Below, piece by piece: positions 33,578 through 42,712 of a stretch of DNA of 64,000 bases. Below the pieces are notes generated by a model. The model made no database searches, was not told the origin of the DNA, and saw only the letters and a program-made list of their open reading frames with translations. The stretch is from Corynebacterium yudongzhengii. GTDB lineage: Bacteria; Actinomycetota; Actinomycetes; Mycobacteriales; Mycobacteriaceae. Position 1 is the first letter of the stretch. Every line of letters starts with the position of its first letter. The stretch covers positions 62,001-126,000 of the forward strand of contig NZ_CP026947.1 in NCBI RefSeq assembly GCF_003065405.1. The letters are read 5' to 3'. The position numbers and the translations under genes are program-made.

Positions 33578-34615
33578 CTACCTCCGCAGGATCAACCGCA
33601 AGAGCTGCGGCAGCCAGCCTGCGACCAGCAGCACCATGATCAGGCGGATCAGCTGGAGTCCGACCACCTCGTAGCCGGCACCGCCTTCGGCGCCCAGGGC
33701 GAGGACGGTTTCTAGCGCGCCGGGGCTCGTCGCTAAGTACGCTTCGAAGTAGGTGATATCTAGCCACCCGACCAGCGGCACGGCGGTGAGCGCGCAGGCA
33801 GCCATCACGATCACGATGAACGCGATCGTCGCCGGCAGGTTCCGCGAGAACGCTTTGAGCGCGGGCACGGAGAGTGCGCCGCCGCAGACCCAGCCTATCG
33901 AGAGGAACGCCAGGATGGTCAGGGCTTCGGGTGGGGCCATGGTCAGGCCGTCGGGAAGTGCCCAGGAGATGAGCACCGTCAACAAGAGCGGGGCGAACAC
34001 GCTGGGTACCGGCAGGTGCACGAGGCGGCCCAGCCTTTCGCCGACGAGCGCCACCGTCACCACGAGGAGCAGCATCCACCAGGGCTGGTCGCCGCCGATG
34101 GTCAGCGCGCTGGATTGGTTGTCGGGCCAGGTGAGAATGCCCGCGACCAGCGGCAACGTCACCGAGACCGCCAGCAGGCGCAGGTATTGGCCGAGGACCA
34201 CGAAGCGCATGTCGGCACCCACCTCGGTGGCGATCGCCGGCATCATCGACGCCCCGCCGGCGAGCATCGACAGCACCCCGGATTCGGGAGAGATGTCACG
34301 CTGCGAACGCGCCAGCAGCAGACCGCCGACGATGCCGATCCCGACCGTGATCACCGCCACCATGAGCCCCGCCGGCAACACCCCGAGCAGCTGGCCCGGC
34401 GGCACCCCGACGAGCGGCACCGCCGCTAAGATGCCGATCATCCCGCGGGCGAAACGGTAGAAGTGGGGGTTGACTTCGAGTTCGCGGCCCGTCGATAAGA
34501 CGAGCGAGCCGGAGACGAGGATCGCGCCGAGAATCCAGGCCGCCGGGACGTCGAGCCAGCTCAGCAGCGCGCCCACGGCGACGGAGGCGGGAGCGACGAA
34601 TAGCCAACGCATCAT
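33578..34615 (-). CDS. AbrB-family (putative ammonia-monooxygenase-like) membrane protein
   Basis: A 345-residue protein with about 10 membrane segments arranged as two AbrB duplication repeats. The first contains WLDVPAAWILGAILVSG and GVLSMLAGGASMMPAIATEVGADMRFV; the second contains LVHLPVPSVFAPLLLT and YLATSPGALETVLALGAEGG. The family is mis-named after a regulator; its transported substrate is unknown. Start ATG 34615 overlaps the hrpB stop as ATGA, so the two are translationally coupled. Confidence 0.85.
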   Translation of the reverse strand: MMRWLFVAPASVAVGALLSWLDVPAAWILGAILVSGSLVLSTGRELEVNPHFYRFARGMIGILAAVPLVGVPPGQLLGVLPAGLMVAVITVGIGIVGGLLLARSQRDISPESGVLSMLAGGASMMPAIATEVGADMRFVVLGQYLRLLAVSVTLPLVAGILTWPDNQSSALTIGGDQPWWMLLLVVTVALVGERLGRLVHLPVPSVFAPLLLTVLISWALPDGLTMAPPEALTILAFLSIGWVCGGALSVPALKAFSRNLPATIAFIVIVMAACALTAVPLVGWLDITYFEAYLATSPGALETVLALGAEGGAGYEVVGLQLIRLIMVLLVAGWLPQLLRLILRR

Positions 34616-36930
34616 TTCTTCGTCCTCGCGGTCGTTTTCGCTGTTGCGGTCGCGGTCCAGGGATCCTCGGGCCAAGGATGTTTAGGATAGCGCCCCCGCA
34701 TGTCCTTGCGCACCTCCTGATAGGGCCCGGAGAAGAAACTCTCGAGGTCATCGGTGACCGCCAGCGGCCGCCCCGCCGGCGAGAGCAAGTGGAACTGCAC
34801 CTTCACGCCCGCGCATTCGGGAGAAGTGGTCATCCCGAAGCATTCCTGCAGCTTGACGCGGACGACGGGACGGCCGGTGGAGTAGTCGATGCGCGGGTTG
34901 GAGCCGCTCGGCACGTGGAGGCGCGAGGGCGCGAGGTCGTCGAGACGCGAGGCCTCCGGCCAGGGCAGGATCCGCTGCATCGCGGGGTACATGTCCACCT
35001 TGGCCAGCGGCGTGCCGCGTGCGACGTGCTCGAGCTCCGGGCCGACGTCGGCGCGCGCGGGATCCGGCCACGGCTCGCCGCACTGCTCGTGGAGGAAGGC
35101 GAGCCGGTCGCGTAGCGCCGCCGCCTTCGGCGAGTAGGTGAAATCCGCGGCGCTCACGGAGTCCGCCAAAGCGCTGGCCGCCTGGTCAGGCGCGACGCGC
35201 ACGGGCGTCGAAGACAACTCGATCGCCCCGGCCCGGCGGACTTTGCGGCCGCGGACGGAACCTTCGTGCAGCGTCGCGACGACCCGCTCCTCCACGCCCA
35301 CGGCGGCTAGGGCGTCGGCTTCGTCGATACGCGCCGCCGCCCGAATCACCGAGCCCTTCTGCGTGCGCGAGACGTCGGCGACGGCCAGCCACTCGGCGCC
35401 GCGCAGCCCATAATCGCCGGGCAGGCGGGCGCGGGTGCCGGAGGCGAGCAGGTAGTCGTCCTCCCCGGCGCGCCGGGCCACCCACTGCGGAAAAGCGCTG
35501 GCCACGACCCTGCCCGCAGACACGGGGCCCTTGTCGGCGACGAGGCGCTGCAGGCGTCGTGCGACGCGCTTATCGACGCGCGCCCGCCCCACGTCCCCGG
35601 TGGGGGACTCGGAAAGCACGGCGATCACGTCGGCGGCCTGGCGGCCGTGCGCATCGAGCGCCGCGGCCAGGCGGGGATCCAGCGGGAGGGCGGCGAGGCG
35701 GTGGCCGGTGTCGGTGGCGCGGCCCTCGTCGTCGATGGCGTGGAGGGCGCGGAGGGTGTCTTCGGCGTCGTGCAGCGCGCGGGGCGGGGGAGGATCGAGC
35801 AGCGCGAGGCCCTCGCCGCGCGGGGTGCCCCACACCGCGAGGTTAAGCGCGGCGTCGGTGAGGTCGCTGGTGGCGATCTCCGGGGTGATATGCGCCGCAA
35901 AGTGCTGGTAGTCGCTCTCCGCATACGCGCGGATCACCCAGCCCGGGCCCTCGCGCCCGGCGCGGCCGGCGCGCTGGTCGGCGGTGGAGACGGCGGCGGA
36001 GATCGTCACCAAGCCGGTCATCCCGCGCAGGCTGTCGCGCCGGGGCACGCGGGACAGGCCGGAGTCGACGACGATGCGCACCCCCGGCACCGTCAGCGAG
36101 GATTCCGCCACGGCGGTCGACACCACGATCCGCGGCTGCGCAAAGCGCGCCAGCGCCGCATCCTGCTCGCGCGCTTTAAGCCGCCCGTGCAGCGGCAACG
36201 CGGGATAATCCCCGCTCAGGGCGCCGAGCACCAGCTCGACCTCGCGCACGCCGGGTACGAACACGAGCGCCGACTCGCCGCGGCGCGCCACCGCCTGCTC
36301 GGCAAGTCGGGCCAGATGCGCGTAGAACTCGCGGGTACCCTCGATGCGGCCGGGATGGGGCTGGTAATCGATCTCGAGCGGATGAGTCACGGCGGGGGTG
36401 GAAAGGATGTTGGCGCCGTCGAGAAGCTCCGCGAAGCGGCGGGCATCCAGGGTCGCCGACATTGCCACCACCTGCAGGTCTTCGCGCAGCGCGCGTAGCT
36501 CCGCGACCATGCCGAGAACCAGGTCCGTATCCAGCTGGCGCTCGTGGACCTCGTCGAAGATGACGCCGGTGACCGACTCGAGGCCCGGGTCGTTGAGCAG
36601 GCGCCGGATGAGCACACCCGGGGTCATGAACTCCACCGCCGAACCGTCGTAGTGCTCACCGCGCACGGAATAGCCGACGCGTTCGCCGAGCTCGCTGCCG
36701 TCGAGAAGCGCCAGCCGCCGCGCCGCTGCCCGCACCGCCACCCGCCGCGGCGCCGTGACCAGCACTTTGCCGCCGGTGTGTTGGGCCAGCGCGGGCGGGA
36801 CGAGCGTGGTCTTGCCGGTGCCGGGTGGGGCCTCGACGACGAGGGAGCCGGTGGCGTCGATGAGCGGGCCTAGCCTAGCGATCGTCTCCGCGACCGGCAG
36901 GCCCGCGCCGATGGATTCGAGATCAAACAT
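34612..36930 (-). CDS. hrpB: ATP-dependent RNA helicase HrpB
   Basis: A 772-residue DEAH-type helicase. Walker A APPGTGKTTLVPPAL (~residue 35), the DEVH box VIFDEVHERQLDTD, SAT motif VAMSATLDARRF, and STAVAESSLTVPGVRIVVDSG and QRAGRAGREGPG (motifs V and VI) are present. The C-terminal HrpB-specific domain ends with SGPYQEVRKDMRGRYPKHPWPEDP. The start is ATG 36930; the open frame extends five codons upstream. The ATG overlaps the preceding acetyltransferase end by 8 bp, and its stop overlaps the AbrB-like gene. The three form an operon. Confidence 0.95.
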   Translation of the reverse strand: MFDLESIGAGLPVAETIARLGPLIDATGSLVVEAPPGTGKTTLVPPALAQHTGGKVLVTAPRRVAVRAAARRLALLDGSELGERVGYSVRGEHYDGSAVEFMTPGVLIRRLLNDPGLESVTGVIFDEVHERQLDTDLVLGMVAELRALREDLQVVAMSATLDARRFAELLDGANILSTPAVTHPLEIDYQPHPGRIEGTREFYAHLARLAEQAVARRGESALVFVPGVREVELVLGALSGDYPALPLHGRLKAREQDAALARFAQPRIVVSTAVAESSLTVPGVRIVVDSGLSRVPRRDSLRGMTGLVTISAAVSTADQRAGRAGREGPGWVIRAYAESDYQHFAAHITPEIATSDLTDAALNLAVWGTPRGEGLALLDPPPPRALHDAEDTLRALHAIDDEGRATDTGHRLAALPLDPRLAAALDAHGRQAADVIAVLSESPTGDVGRARVDKRVARRLQRLVADKGPVSAGRVVASAFPQWVARRAGEDDYLLASGTRARLPGDYGLRGAEWLAVADVSRTQKGSVIRAAARIDEADALAAVGVEERVVATLHEGSVRGRKVRRAGAIELSSTPVRVAPDQAASALADSVSAADFTYSPKAAALRDRLAFLHEQCGEPWPDPARADVGPELEHVARGTPLAKVDMYPAMQRILPWPEASRLDDLAPSRLHVPSGSNPRIDYSTGRPVVRVKLQECFGMTTSPECAGVKVQFHLLSPAGRPLAVTDDLESFFSGPYQEVRKDMRGRYPKHPWPEDPWTATATAKTTARTKK

Positions 36931-37504
36931 GAAGCTCCCGCACAATCTTCGCCGGCACCCCGGAGACCAGGGTGTCGGCCGGCACGTTACGCGTCACCAC
37001 GGTGCCGGCGGCCACCACCGCGCGATCGCCGATACTCACCCCGGGCAGGATCGTGGCGCCGGCGCCCAGCCAGCAATCCTCGCCGATGGTCACCGCTCGT
37101 GTGATCTCCCATCCGGCGCGGCGCTTGGCCACGTCATCGACCGGGTGGGTGACCGTAATCAGCGAACACTTCGGCCCGATCATGGTGCGATCACCAATCG
37201 TCACCGGCCCGCAGTCGAGGATCGTGACGTCGAAGTTGACGAAACAATCCTTCCCGAACGTCGTGTTGACCCCATACTCGATCTGGAAAGGCGTGAGCAT
37301 CTCCGGGGCGTGCGAGCCGGGCGCGAGCAGCTCGCGCAGAAGCTCCTGCGCCCGCGGCAGATCGGTGTTTGCCAGCTCGTGGATCTTCCGGCTCAGCTCG
37401 CGGGCGCGCGCGTGCCGGGCGGACTGCTCCGGACCTCCCGGCAGATACCATTGCCCGGAGACCATGCGCTCAAAGCTGTGCGCATCACTGATGGATTCGG
37501 TCAT
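36923..37504 (-). CDS. Hexapeptide-repeat acetyltransferase (maltose/galactoside O-acetyltransferase type)
   Basis: A 193-residue left-handed β-helix enzyme. The N-terminal MVSGQWYLPGGPEQSARHARAREL is the Maa/LacA domain. The helix repeats include NFDVTILDCGPVTIGDRTMIGP with the catalytic His in ITVTHPVDD, and VTIGEDCWLGAGATILPGVSIGDRAVVAAG. It transfers acetyl from acetyl-CoA to a sugar hydroxyl. The start is ATG 37504, divergent from alkB with ~38 bp between. First gene of the operon with hrpB and the AbrB-like protein. Confidence 0.92.
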   Translation of the reverse strand: MTESISDAHSFERMVSGQWYLPGGPEQSARHARARELSRKIHELANTDLPRAQELLRELLAPGSHAPEMLTPFQIEYGVNTTFGKDCFVNFDVTILDCGPVTIGDRTMIGPKCSLITVTHPVDDVAKRRAGWEITRAVTIGEDCWLGAGATILPGVSIGDRAVVAAGTVVTRNVPADTLVSGVPAKIVRELHV

Positions 37505-37542
37505 GCGCCCATTGTGCGCGTGAAGGCCCGAGGAGGAAAACT

Positions 37543-38221
37543 GTGCCCACGCTTTTCGACGACCTCCCGCGCCCCCACCGCCGCGTGCGCGCCGGGATCG
37601 CGCACCTGCCGGGCTGGCTGAGCCTAGAGACGCAGGCGGGGCTGGTGCGCGAGGCCCGCGAGATCGCGCGCGGGGTGGCCGGCACGCCGTTGCGGATGCA
37701 ACGTCCGGTGGTCGCCGGCGGGCAAATGAGCGCGTATGTCTTATCGCTGGGTCGGCACTGGCGCACGCGCCCCTATGGGTACGTGCGCGAACTCGGCGGG
37801 GTGCCGGTGCCCCCGCTGCCGGATCGGCTGGTCGCGCTGGCGAAGGCCGCGGTGCGAAAGGCCGCGGAGCTGGCGGAAGAGCTCGAGCCCTGGCTGGATT
37901 CTTATCGCCCGGAGGCGGCGCTGGTGAACTACTACCCACCCGGGGCGGGGATGGGCATGCATATCGGCGACCACGAGTCCTCCACCGCCCCATCGTCAGC
38001 TTCTCGATCGGGGATGAGGCCGTCTTCCGCCTCGCCAGCACAGAGTCCGCGAATGCGCCTTTCGACGACCTCACGCTGCTCTCCGGCGACGCGGTGGTCT
38101 TCGGCGGGCCGGCGCGGATGGTCTACCACGGCATTACCCGCCTCAACGCGAACACCGGCCCGCGCGGGACCGGTGTCAAAGAGGGGCGGATCAACATCAC
38201 GATCCGCCAGGTGGATTACTG
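37543..38221 (+). pseudogene. alkB: AlkB-type 2-oxoglutarate dioxygenase, frameshifted
   Basis: Homologue of the oxidative demethylase that repairs 1-methyladenine and 3-methylcytosine. GTG 37543 has GAGGAGGA upstream. Residues to ~149 are normal (YVRELGGVPVPPLPDRL, LVNYYPPGAGMGMHIGDHE). A missing base at about 37987-37991 (a C-run) then shifts IVSFSIGDEAVFRL and the rest (VYHGITRLN, INITIRQVDY, TGA 38219-38221) to another frame. The iron-binding HxD also reads His-Ile-Gly, so the Asp is lost. Two independent lesions argue for true decay. Confidence 0.85.
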
Positions 38222-39028
38222 AATGGTGATGCCGCGCTCGGCGAACCACGGCACCGGGTCGACGGCGCCGTTGCCGGTCGGGTGGATCTCGAAGTGGAGG
38301 TGCGAGCCGGTGGAGAAGCCCTCGTTGCCCATGCCGGCGATGTTCTGGCCAGCGGAGACACGGTCGCCGACGCTGACGTTCAGCGAGACCATGTGGCCGT
38401 AGATGGAGATCGAGCCATCGTCGTGCTTGATGCGGATCCAGTTGCCGTAGCCGGAGGCCGGGCCGGCGTCGATGACGGTGCCGTCCATGATCGCGAGGAT
38501 CGGGGTACCGATGGCGTTGGCGATGTCGATGCCCTTGTGAATCGTGCCCCAGCGCGGGCCGAAGCCGGAGGTGAACACGCCCTCGGTCGGCTTGACGACG
38601 GCCGCGTTCAGCGGGTTGAGGATATCCCCAGCGGACGAGGAGGACAGGCCCTCGGCGGCGGCAGCGGCGGCAGCAGCAGCCTCAGCGGCGGCAGCAGCAG
38701 CCTCGGCGGCCTCGCGCTCCTCGACGGCGGCGACGGCCTTATCCAGCTGGTCCGCCAGGCCGGCGACCGGCTTGTGCTCGGCGATGGCGAGGACCTGCGG
38801 GGTCTCGCTCACCGGCTCGGCGGAAAGGGCCTCCGCGTCGCTGGTCTTCTCGATATCAACATCCACCTTCTCCGGTGCTGCCTGCAGAGTGGCGGCTGCG
38901 GCACCACCGGCGCCGGCGGCGGAGACCGTACCGGCGGCGACCGTGACCAGCGCAACGCGTCCCTTGAACGACTCAGACGTGGTGACCTTGCGATGGCGGC
39001 CGCGGGATCCGGAGTGCGAAAAGAGCAT
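38216..39028 (-). CDS. M23-family (LytM) peptidase, secreted
   Basis: A 270-residue protein. The N-terminus (HRKVTTSESFKGRVALVTVAAG) is a basic region followed by a hydrophobic segment ending AAAA, a signal peptide or anchor. An alanine-glutamate-rich coil (EREAAEAAAAAAEAAA) follows, then the LytM domain with GFGPRWGTIHKGIDIA (zinc His and Asp) and GSHLHFEIHPTG (HxH). These enzymes cut peptidoglycan cross-bridges or activate amidases. The start is ATG 39028. A TTGCCG-N17-TATTCT promoter and a palindrome lie upstream. Confidence 0.88.
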   Translation of the reverse strand: MLFSHSGSRGRHRKVTTSESFKGRVALVTVAAGTVSAAGAGGAAAATLQAAPEKVDVDIEKTSDAEALSAEPVSETPQVLAIAEHKPVAGLADQLDKAVAAVEEREAAEAAAAAAEAAAAAAAAAEGLSSSSAGDILNPLNAAVVKPTEGVFTSGFGPRWGTIHKGIDIANAIGTPILAIMDGTVIDAGPASGYGNWIRIKHDDGSISIYGHMVSLNVSVGDRVSAGQNIAGMGNEGFSTGSHLHFEIHPTGNGAVDPVPWFAERGITIQ

Positions 39029-39089
39029 GGAGAAACTTTCTATTCGTTCGCCGCGACGGCTCGCGGTAGTGGCGGATTGGAATAAAAAT

Positions 39090-39145
39090 GTAACGTTTTC
39101 GTTACGGACCTGTCTGAGAATAACGCGGGAATCACGACGCGGCAA
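39090..39145 (-). promoter_or_regulatory. M23 peptidase promoter and operator-like palindrome
   Basis: On the minus strand, -35 TTGCCG (39145-39140), a 17-bp spacer, and -10 TATTCT (39122-39117). An inverted repeat GTAACG-TTTT-CGTTAC (39090-39105) lies just after the predicted start point, where a repressor would block transcription. The cognate regulator is unknown; the MtrA cell-wall regulator is one candidate. Confidence 0.6.
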
Positions 39146-39197
39146 GTCCTTCTCACACCCTTGCGGGTAACTATGTCTTAGACCACAATCGGAAACC

Positions 39198-39938
39198 ATG
39201 AGCGCAGCAGGTAGCAGCACCGAATCCGCCCGCCGCGTCGCCGTGATTACCGGAGCCTCCTCCGGCATCGGCGCCGCCGCCGCCTACGCCCTCGCGCAGG
39301 CCGGGTGGGACGTCGTCTTAGGCGCCCGCCGCCTGGAGCGCCTCCAGGAGGTCGCCGAGGCCACCGGTGGTCGGGCGATCGCGTTGGATGTCACGGACCA
39401 GGCCTCCGTCGATAATTTCGCCTCCCAGATCGAGCGGGCGGACCTGCTCGTCAACAACGCCGGCGGGGCGAAGGGCCTCGAGCGCTTCTTGGATACGGAC
39501 ATGGAGCACTGGGAGTGGATGTATAACACCAACGTGCTCGGCACGGTGCGGATGACCAAAGCCCTGCTGCCGAAGCTGCGCGCCTCCGGCGACGGGCTGA
39601 TCATCAACATCGGCTCGAAGGCCGGGCTCGATCCCTATGAGAACGGCTCCGGCTACAACGCCGCCAAGTTCGGCCTCAAGGCGCTCACCCGCGTTTTGCG
39701 TATCGAAGAGATCGCCGACGGCCACCCCGTGCGCGTCACCGAGATCGACCCCGGCCGGGTGGCCACGGACTTCTCGCTCGTGCGTTTCGACGGCGACCAA
39801 AAGCGTGCCGACGCCGTCTACGCCGACAAACTCAACCTCAGCGCCGCAGACATCGCCGAGGCGATCCGCTGGGTGGCTTCCCTGCCGCCGCACATGAACA
39901 TCGACACCATGAACATCATGCCGAGGGACCAGGCCTAG
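39198..39938 (+). CDS. Short-chain dehydrogenase/reductase (YdfG type)
   Basis: A 246-residue SDR. The NADP-binding motif is TGASSGIGAAAAYAL with the following basic residues GARRLERL, NNAG is read as VNNAGGAKGLE, and the catalytic Ser/Tyr/Lys are in INIGSKAGLDPYENGSGYNAAKFGL. The block RVTEIDPGRVATDFSLVRF fits the L-allo-threonine/3-hydroxy acid dehydrogenase (YdfG-like) branch. The substrate is not certain. The start ATG 39198 is divergent from the M23 gene. Confidence 0.9.
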   Translation: MSAAGSSTESARRVAVITGASSGIGAAAAYALAQAGWDVVLGARRLERLQEVAEATGGRAIALDVTDQASVDNFASQIERADLLVNNAGGAKGLERFLDTDMEHWEWMYNTNVLGTVRMTKALLPKLRASGDGLIINIGSKAGLDPYENGSGYNAAKFGLKALTRVLRIEEIADGHPVRVTEIDPGRVATDFSLVRFDGDQKRADAVYADKLNLSAADIAEAIRWVASLPPHMNIDTMNIMPRDQA

Positions 39939-39963
39939 TACGCGGCGGCTAAAATCGGTGCCC

Positions 39964-40248
39964 ATGACGGACACAGTCGCAGTCTCCGGAGGCAGCATTA
40001 AACTCGGCCAGTTCATCAAGCTGGCCTCGCTCGTCGAATCCGGAGGTCAGGCCAAAGAGCTCATCGCCGCCGGCGCGGTGACGGTGGACGGGGACGTCGA
40101 GACGCGGCGCGGCCGCACGCTCACCGGCGGCGAGCTCGTCTGCGTCGAGGGGATGTGCGCGCTGGTGGGCACGGAAGAAGACGACGACTACTTCGACGAA
40201 GCCACCGCCGACGACGACTTCGACCCCGAGAAGTGGAGGAACCTCTAA
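39964..40248 (+). CDS. S4-domain RNA-binding protein
   Basis: A 94-residue protein made largely of one S4 RNA-binding domain: IKLGQFIKLASLVESGGQAKELIAAGAVTVDG and ETRRGRTLTGGE. It resembles the YbcJ/RqcP-like small proteins that act on ribosomes. The acidic C-terminus (EEDDDYFDEATADDD) is typical. The ATG at 39964 follows TAAAAT (39950-39955), so it is likely leaderless. GTG 39958 is an alternative start. It is followed by a VOC gene 3 bp later. Confidence 0.85.
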   Translation: MTDTVAVSGGSIKLGQFIKLASLVESGGQAKELIAAGAVTVDGDVETRRGRTLTGGELVCVEGMCALVGTEEDDDYFDEATADDDFDPEKWRNL

Positions 40249-40251
40249 ACC

Positions 40252-41052
40252 ATGCCCGCCTTCGCCGCCCACGGGGGAATGCCCTACTGGATTGACCTGC
40301 GCTCGAGCGATCCGCGCAAGTCCCGCTACTTCTACTCCAAGCTTCTAGGCTGGGAGGTTACCGGCGAGCCGGAGCATCTCATCGCCCGCCGCGAGGGCCT
40401 GCCCGTGGCCGGCATCCTGCCGAACGACGGCTCCGCGCCGGATACCTGGGTCACCTACTTCCTGGCCGACGACATCGATCAGCTCGCCCGCGACGTCGCC
40501 ACCGCCGGGGGCCGCGTGCTCGTCGAACCCACCGACGTGCCCCAAGGCCGCATGAGCATCGCCGCCGATAATGCCGGCGGGCTCTTCGGGCTCATCGAAC
40601 CGGTCGACGAGGAGGCCTTCATCGCCGCCGGCGAGCCCGGCACCGTCGTCTGGCACGACTACTCCGCGACCTCCCAGTTCCGTGCGGTCATCGACTTCTA
40701 CCACGAGGTCTTCGGCTGGGACCTCCAGGTGCTCGACGACGGCGCCGGCACCGGGTTCGCCACCGCCCTAAGCGACGGCGCCGCCTTCGCCGGCCTGCGC
40801 GACGCCGAGAAGATCTTCAGCGCGGACGTGCCCAGCTTCTGGCAGTCCTTCCTCGGGGTGGCTGACGTCGACCAGGCCTGCCGCGTAGCCGCGGACTTCG
40901 GCGGCGAAGTCATCCGTGCGCCCTTCGAGGCCGAGTTCGGGCGCCTCGCCATCATCGCCGATTCCACCGGAGCCACGGTCACCCTCTGCGAGGTCGACGA
41001 GCCCGTGATCGAAGAAGACCTGCGCGAATCCGACGATATTCTCAACCTCTAG
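40252..41052 (+). CDS. VOC-superfamily (glyoxalase-like) protein with two domains
   Basis: A 266-residue protein made of two tandem βαβββ units, about residues 9-120 (WIDLRSSDPRKSRYFYSKLLGWEV) and 130-255 (WHDYSATSQFRAVIDFYHEVFGWDL). It resembles the mycobacterial CFP30B/27-kDa antigen. The metal-binding His/Glu of true glyoxalases is not clearly placed. Binds small ligands or acts in detoxification; function not assigned. It is in one operon with the S4 gene. The convergent hydrolase ends 8 bp later. Confidence 0.85.
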   Translation: MPAFAAHGGMPYWIDLRSSDPRKSRYFYSKLLGWEVTGEPEHLIARREGLPVAGILPNDGSAPDTWVTYFLADDIDQLARDVATAGGRVLVEPTDVPQGRMSIAADNAGGLFGLIEPVDEEAFIAAGEPGTVVWHDYSATSQFRAVIDFYHEVFGWDLQVLDDGAGTGFATALSDGAAFAGLRDAEKIFSADVPSFWQSFLGVADVDQACRVAADFGGEVIRAPFEAEFGRLAIIADSTGATVTLCEVDEPVIEEDLRESDDILNL

Positions 41053-41060
41053 CGCGCGGC

Positions 41061-41978
41061 TTAGAGCTCGCGCAGGAACTCCGCGACGTCCCGGATCCGC
41101 TCGCGGGCGACCTCCGGGGTGGAGATGCGGTGGGTGGAGAGGTACTCGCTAACTGAGTGGTCGTCGATACCTTCCGGCCGGGCGGCGATCTCATCCTGGG
41201 TGGCGATCTGCACCAGCGTCTTAGGCCACGTATCCGGCTCCGGCACGCTGATTTCGCCGCGGATGTCGGCGGGCAGGTTGTCGACGGACGCCAGGTCCGG
41301 GAAGGTGAGGACGAGGGCGTCGGCACGCGCGGCCTGCATCGCAGCCAGCGCCCCGCCCGAGGAATAACCCCAGGCCGTGACGTGCTTCGCGCCCTGGCTG
41401 CGCGCCCAGTCGAGAGCGCGGGCGACGGTGGCGTCGATCTCTGCGAGGCTGGCGGCCGGGGCGAGCGGATGGTCGAGATCCAGGATCGTCGTATTCGACA
41501 GCGCGGCCGCCGCGGCGACCTCCGGGCGCCACTGGAACTCCAGCGCCTCGCCCGCGCCGCGCCACCAGCCGCCGGAATGCAGGCTGATGACCCACTTCCC
41601 GCTCGGGTTCGGCGGGCGCATGATCAGACCGTTGAGCTCGGGCACCTCCTCGGTGTCCACGCCGCGGCCATAAGCCACGCCCGGCATCGCGTGGTCGACG
41701 GCCGAACCGAGCATGAGCATCGCGGCGTGGGTGATGCGGTCCGGAAGCTTTCCGACGTAGCGATCCGCCGGCCCCGGGTCCCCGCTGCCGCCCTTCCACG
41801 GCGGGGCGAAATCGGGCAGCTCGTAGTGTGCCTCCATATAGCTGAGCAGCTGCTCCAGCTGCTTTTCGGGAGGCAGGGTGCGCCGCACCCCACCGACGTG
41901 GAAGCTGTCGGCGCCCATTTCGTTCAAGGGGTAATCATCGTCTGGCGAACCTGGCTCGAGCTTCGGGGGAGGAGTCAT
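41061..41978 (-). CDS. Alpha/beta-hydrolase (esterase-like)
   Basis: A 305-residue protein of the actinobacterial esterase type. VISLHSGGWWRGAGEA is the HGGG-like oxyanion motif. The nucleophile is in AWGYSSGGALAA, with a putative Asp in DEIAARPEG and a His in IDDHSVSEYL. The start is placed at ATG 41978 (MTPPPKLEPGSPDDDYPLN), since the part before it is antisense to the next promoter. There is no signal peptide. Divergent from the gene at 42046 with 67 bp between. The substrate is unknown. Confidence 0.8.
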   Translation of the reverse strand: MTPPPKLEPGSPDDDYPLNEMGADSFHVGGVRRTLPPEKQLEQLLSYMEAHYELPDFAPPWKGGSGDPGPADRYVGKLPDRITHAAMLMLGSAVDHAMPGVAYGRGVDTEEVPELNGLIMRPPNPSGKWVISLHSGGWWRGAGEALEFQWRPEVAAAAALSNTTILDLDHPLAPAASLAEIDATVARALDWARSQGAKHVTAWGYSSGGALAAMQAARADALVLTFPDLASVDNLPADIRGEISVPEPDTWPKTLVQIATQDEIAARPEGIDDHSVSEYLSTHRISTPEVARERIRDVAEFLREL

Positions 41979-42045
41979 GGGCCCCAGCGTAGCGCGCGAC
42001 GTCACACTAGGGTGGGATACAAGAGACGTCTCGGAAAGGCAGAAC

Positions 42046-42705
42046 ATGAGTGGAACCGCAGAAATCTACCCCGATGCCGAACTGAACCCGACGAAAGAGG
42101 ACATCGCCGCCCGCTACGGCGGCATCAAGACGCTGATCGGCACCGCCCGGATCGTCGACCCCGCCGGCAAGGTGGGCATCGAGATCTACTTCGGCGGCGA
42201 GGACTCCAGCCGGCAGCGCCTCATCCAGCTTCCGGTGACCTACCGGGAAAACGAGATCGACCCCGAAGGCACGCTCACCGAGATGGAGCACAATATCTTG
42301 GGCAAGCGTTTCGTCACCAACGCGCTGCACGATCCGGTGGCCGTCACCGAGATCATCCGCACCATCGTCCAAGGTGACGACGGCGCCGCGCACTCCGACG
42401 GCCCCGCGCCCGCCTTCCGGCTGCAGGGCTCCGGCGACGAGCCGGAGACCACCGTCGAGGAAGCCCAAATCGCGGAGGCGACCCGCCAGCGCGCGGTGGG
42501 CACCGTCACCGTCAACGGCGAGGTGCTGTCCTATAAGCTGCGCATGACCAACCTGCCGCACCCCTTCCGCCGCGGGGAGACGGGCTACTCCACCTCCCGC
42601 CTGCACCTCACGGCGACGCCGGCGAATGCGGGTTCGGACACAGACTCGGACGATGACGCGCTGGTCATCGCCGAGCTCGTGCTTTCCGACGGTCTGTTCA
42701 ACTAG
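42046..42705 (+). CDS. Maltokinase N-cap-like protein (CG0192 family)
   Basis: A 219-residue protein with the sequence MSGTAEIYPDAELNPTKEDI and a β-rich core including GTARIVDPAGKVGIEIYFGG and FVTNALHDPVAVTEIIRTIV. This resembles the maltokinase N-terminal cap domain in mycobacteria and the stand-alone CG0192-type proteins of corynebacteria. It has no kinase motifs and might bind a glucan or partner protein; that is inference. Start ATG 42046 has AAAGG 6 nt before it. It converges with the M13 peptidase gene. Confidence 0.7.
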   Translation: MSGTAEIYPDAELNPTKEDIAARYGGIKTLIGTARIVDPAGKVGIEIYFGGEDSSRQRLIQLPVTYRENEIDPEGTLTEMEHNILGKRFVTNALHDPVAVTEIIRTIVQGDDGAAHSDGPAPAFRLQGSGDEPETTVEEAQIAEATRQRAVGTVTVNGEVLSYKLRMTNLPHPFRRGETGYSTSRLHLTATPANAGSDTDSDDDALVIAELVLSDGLFN

Positions 42706-42712
42706 GACCCGG

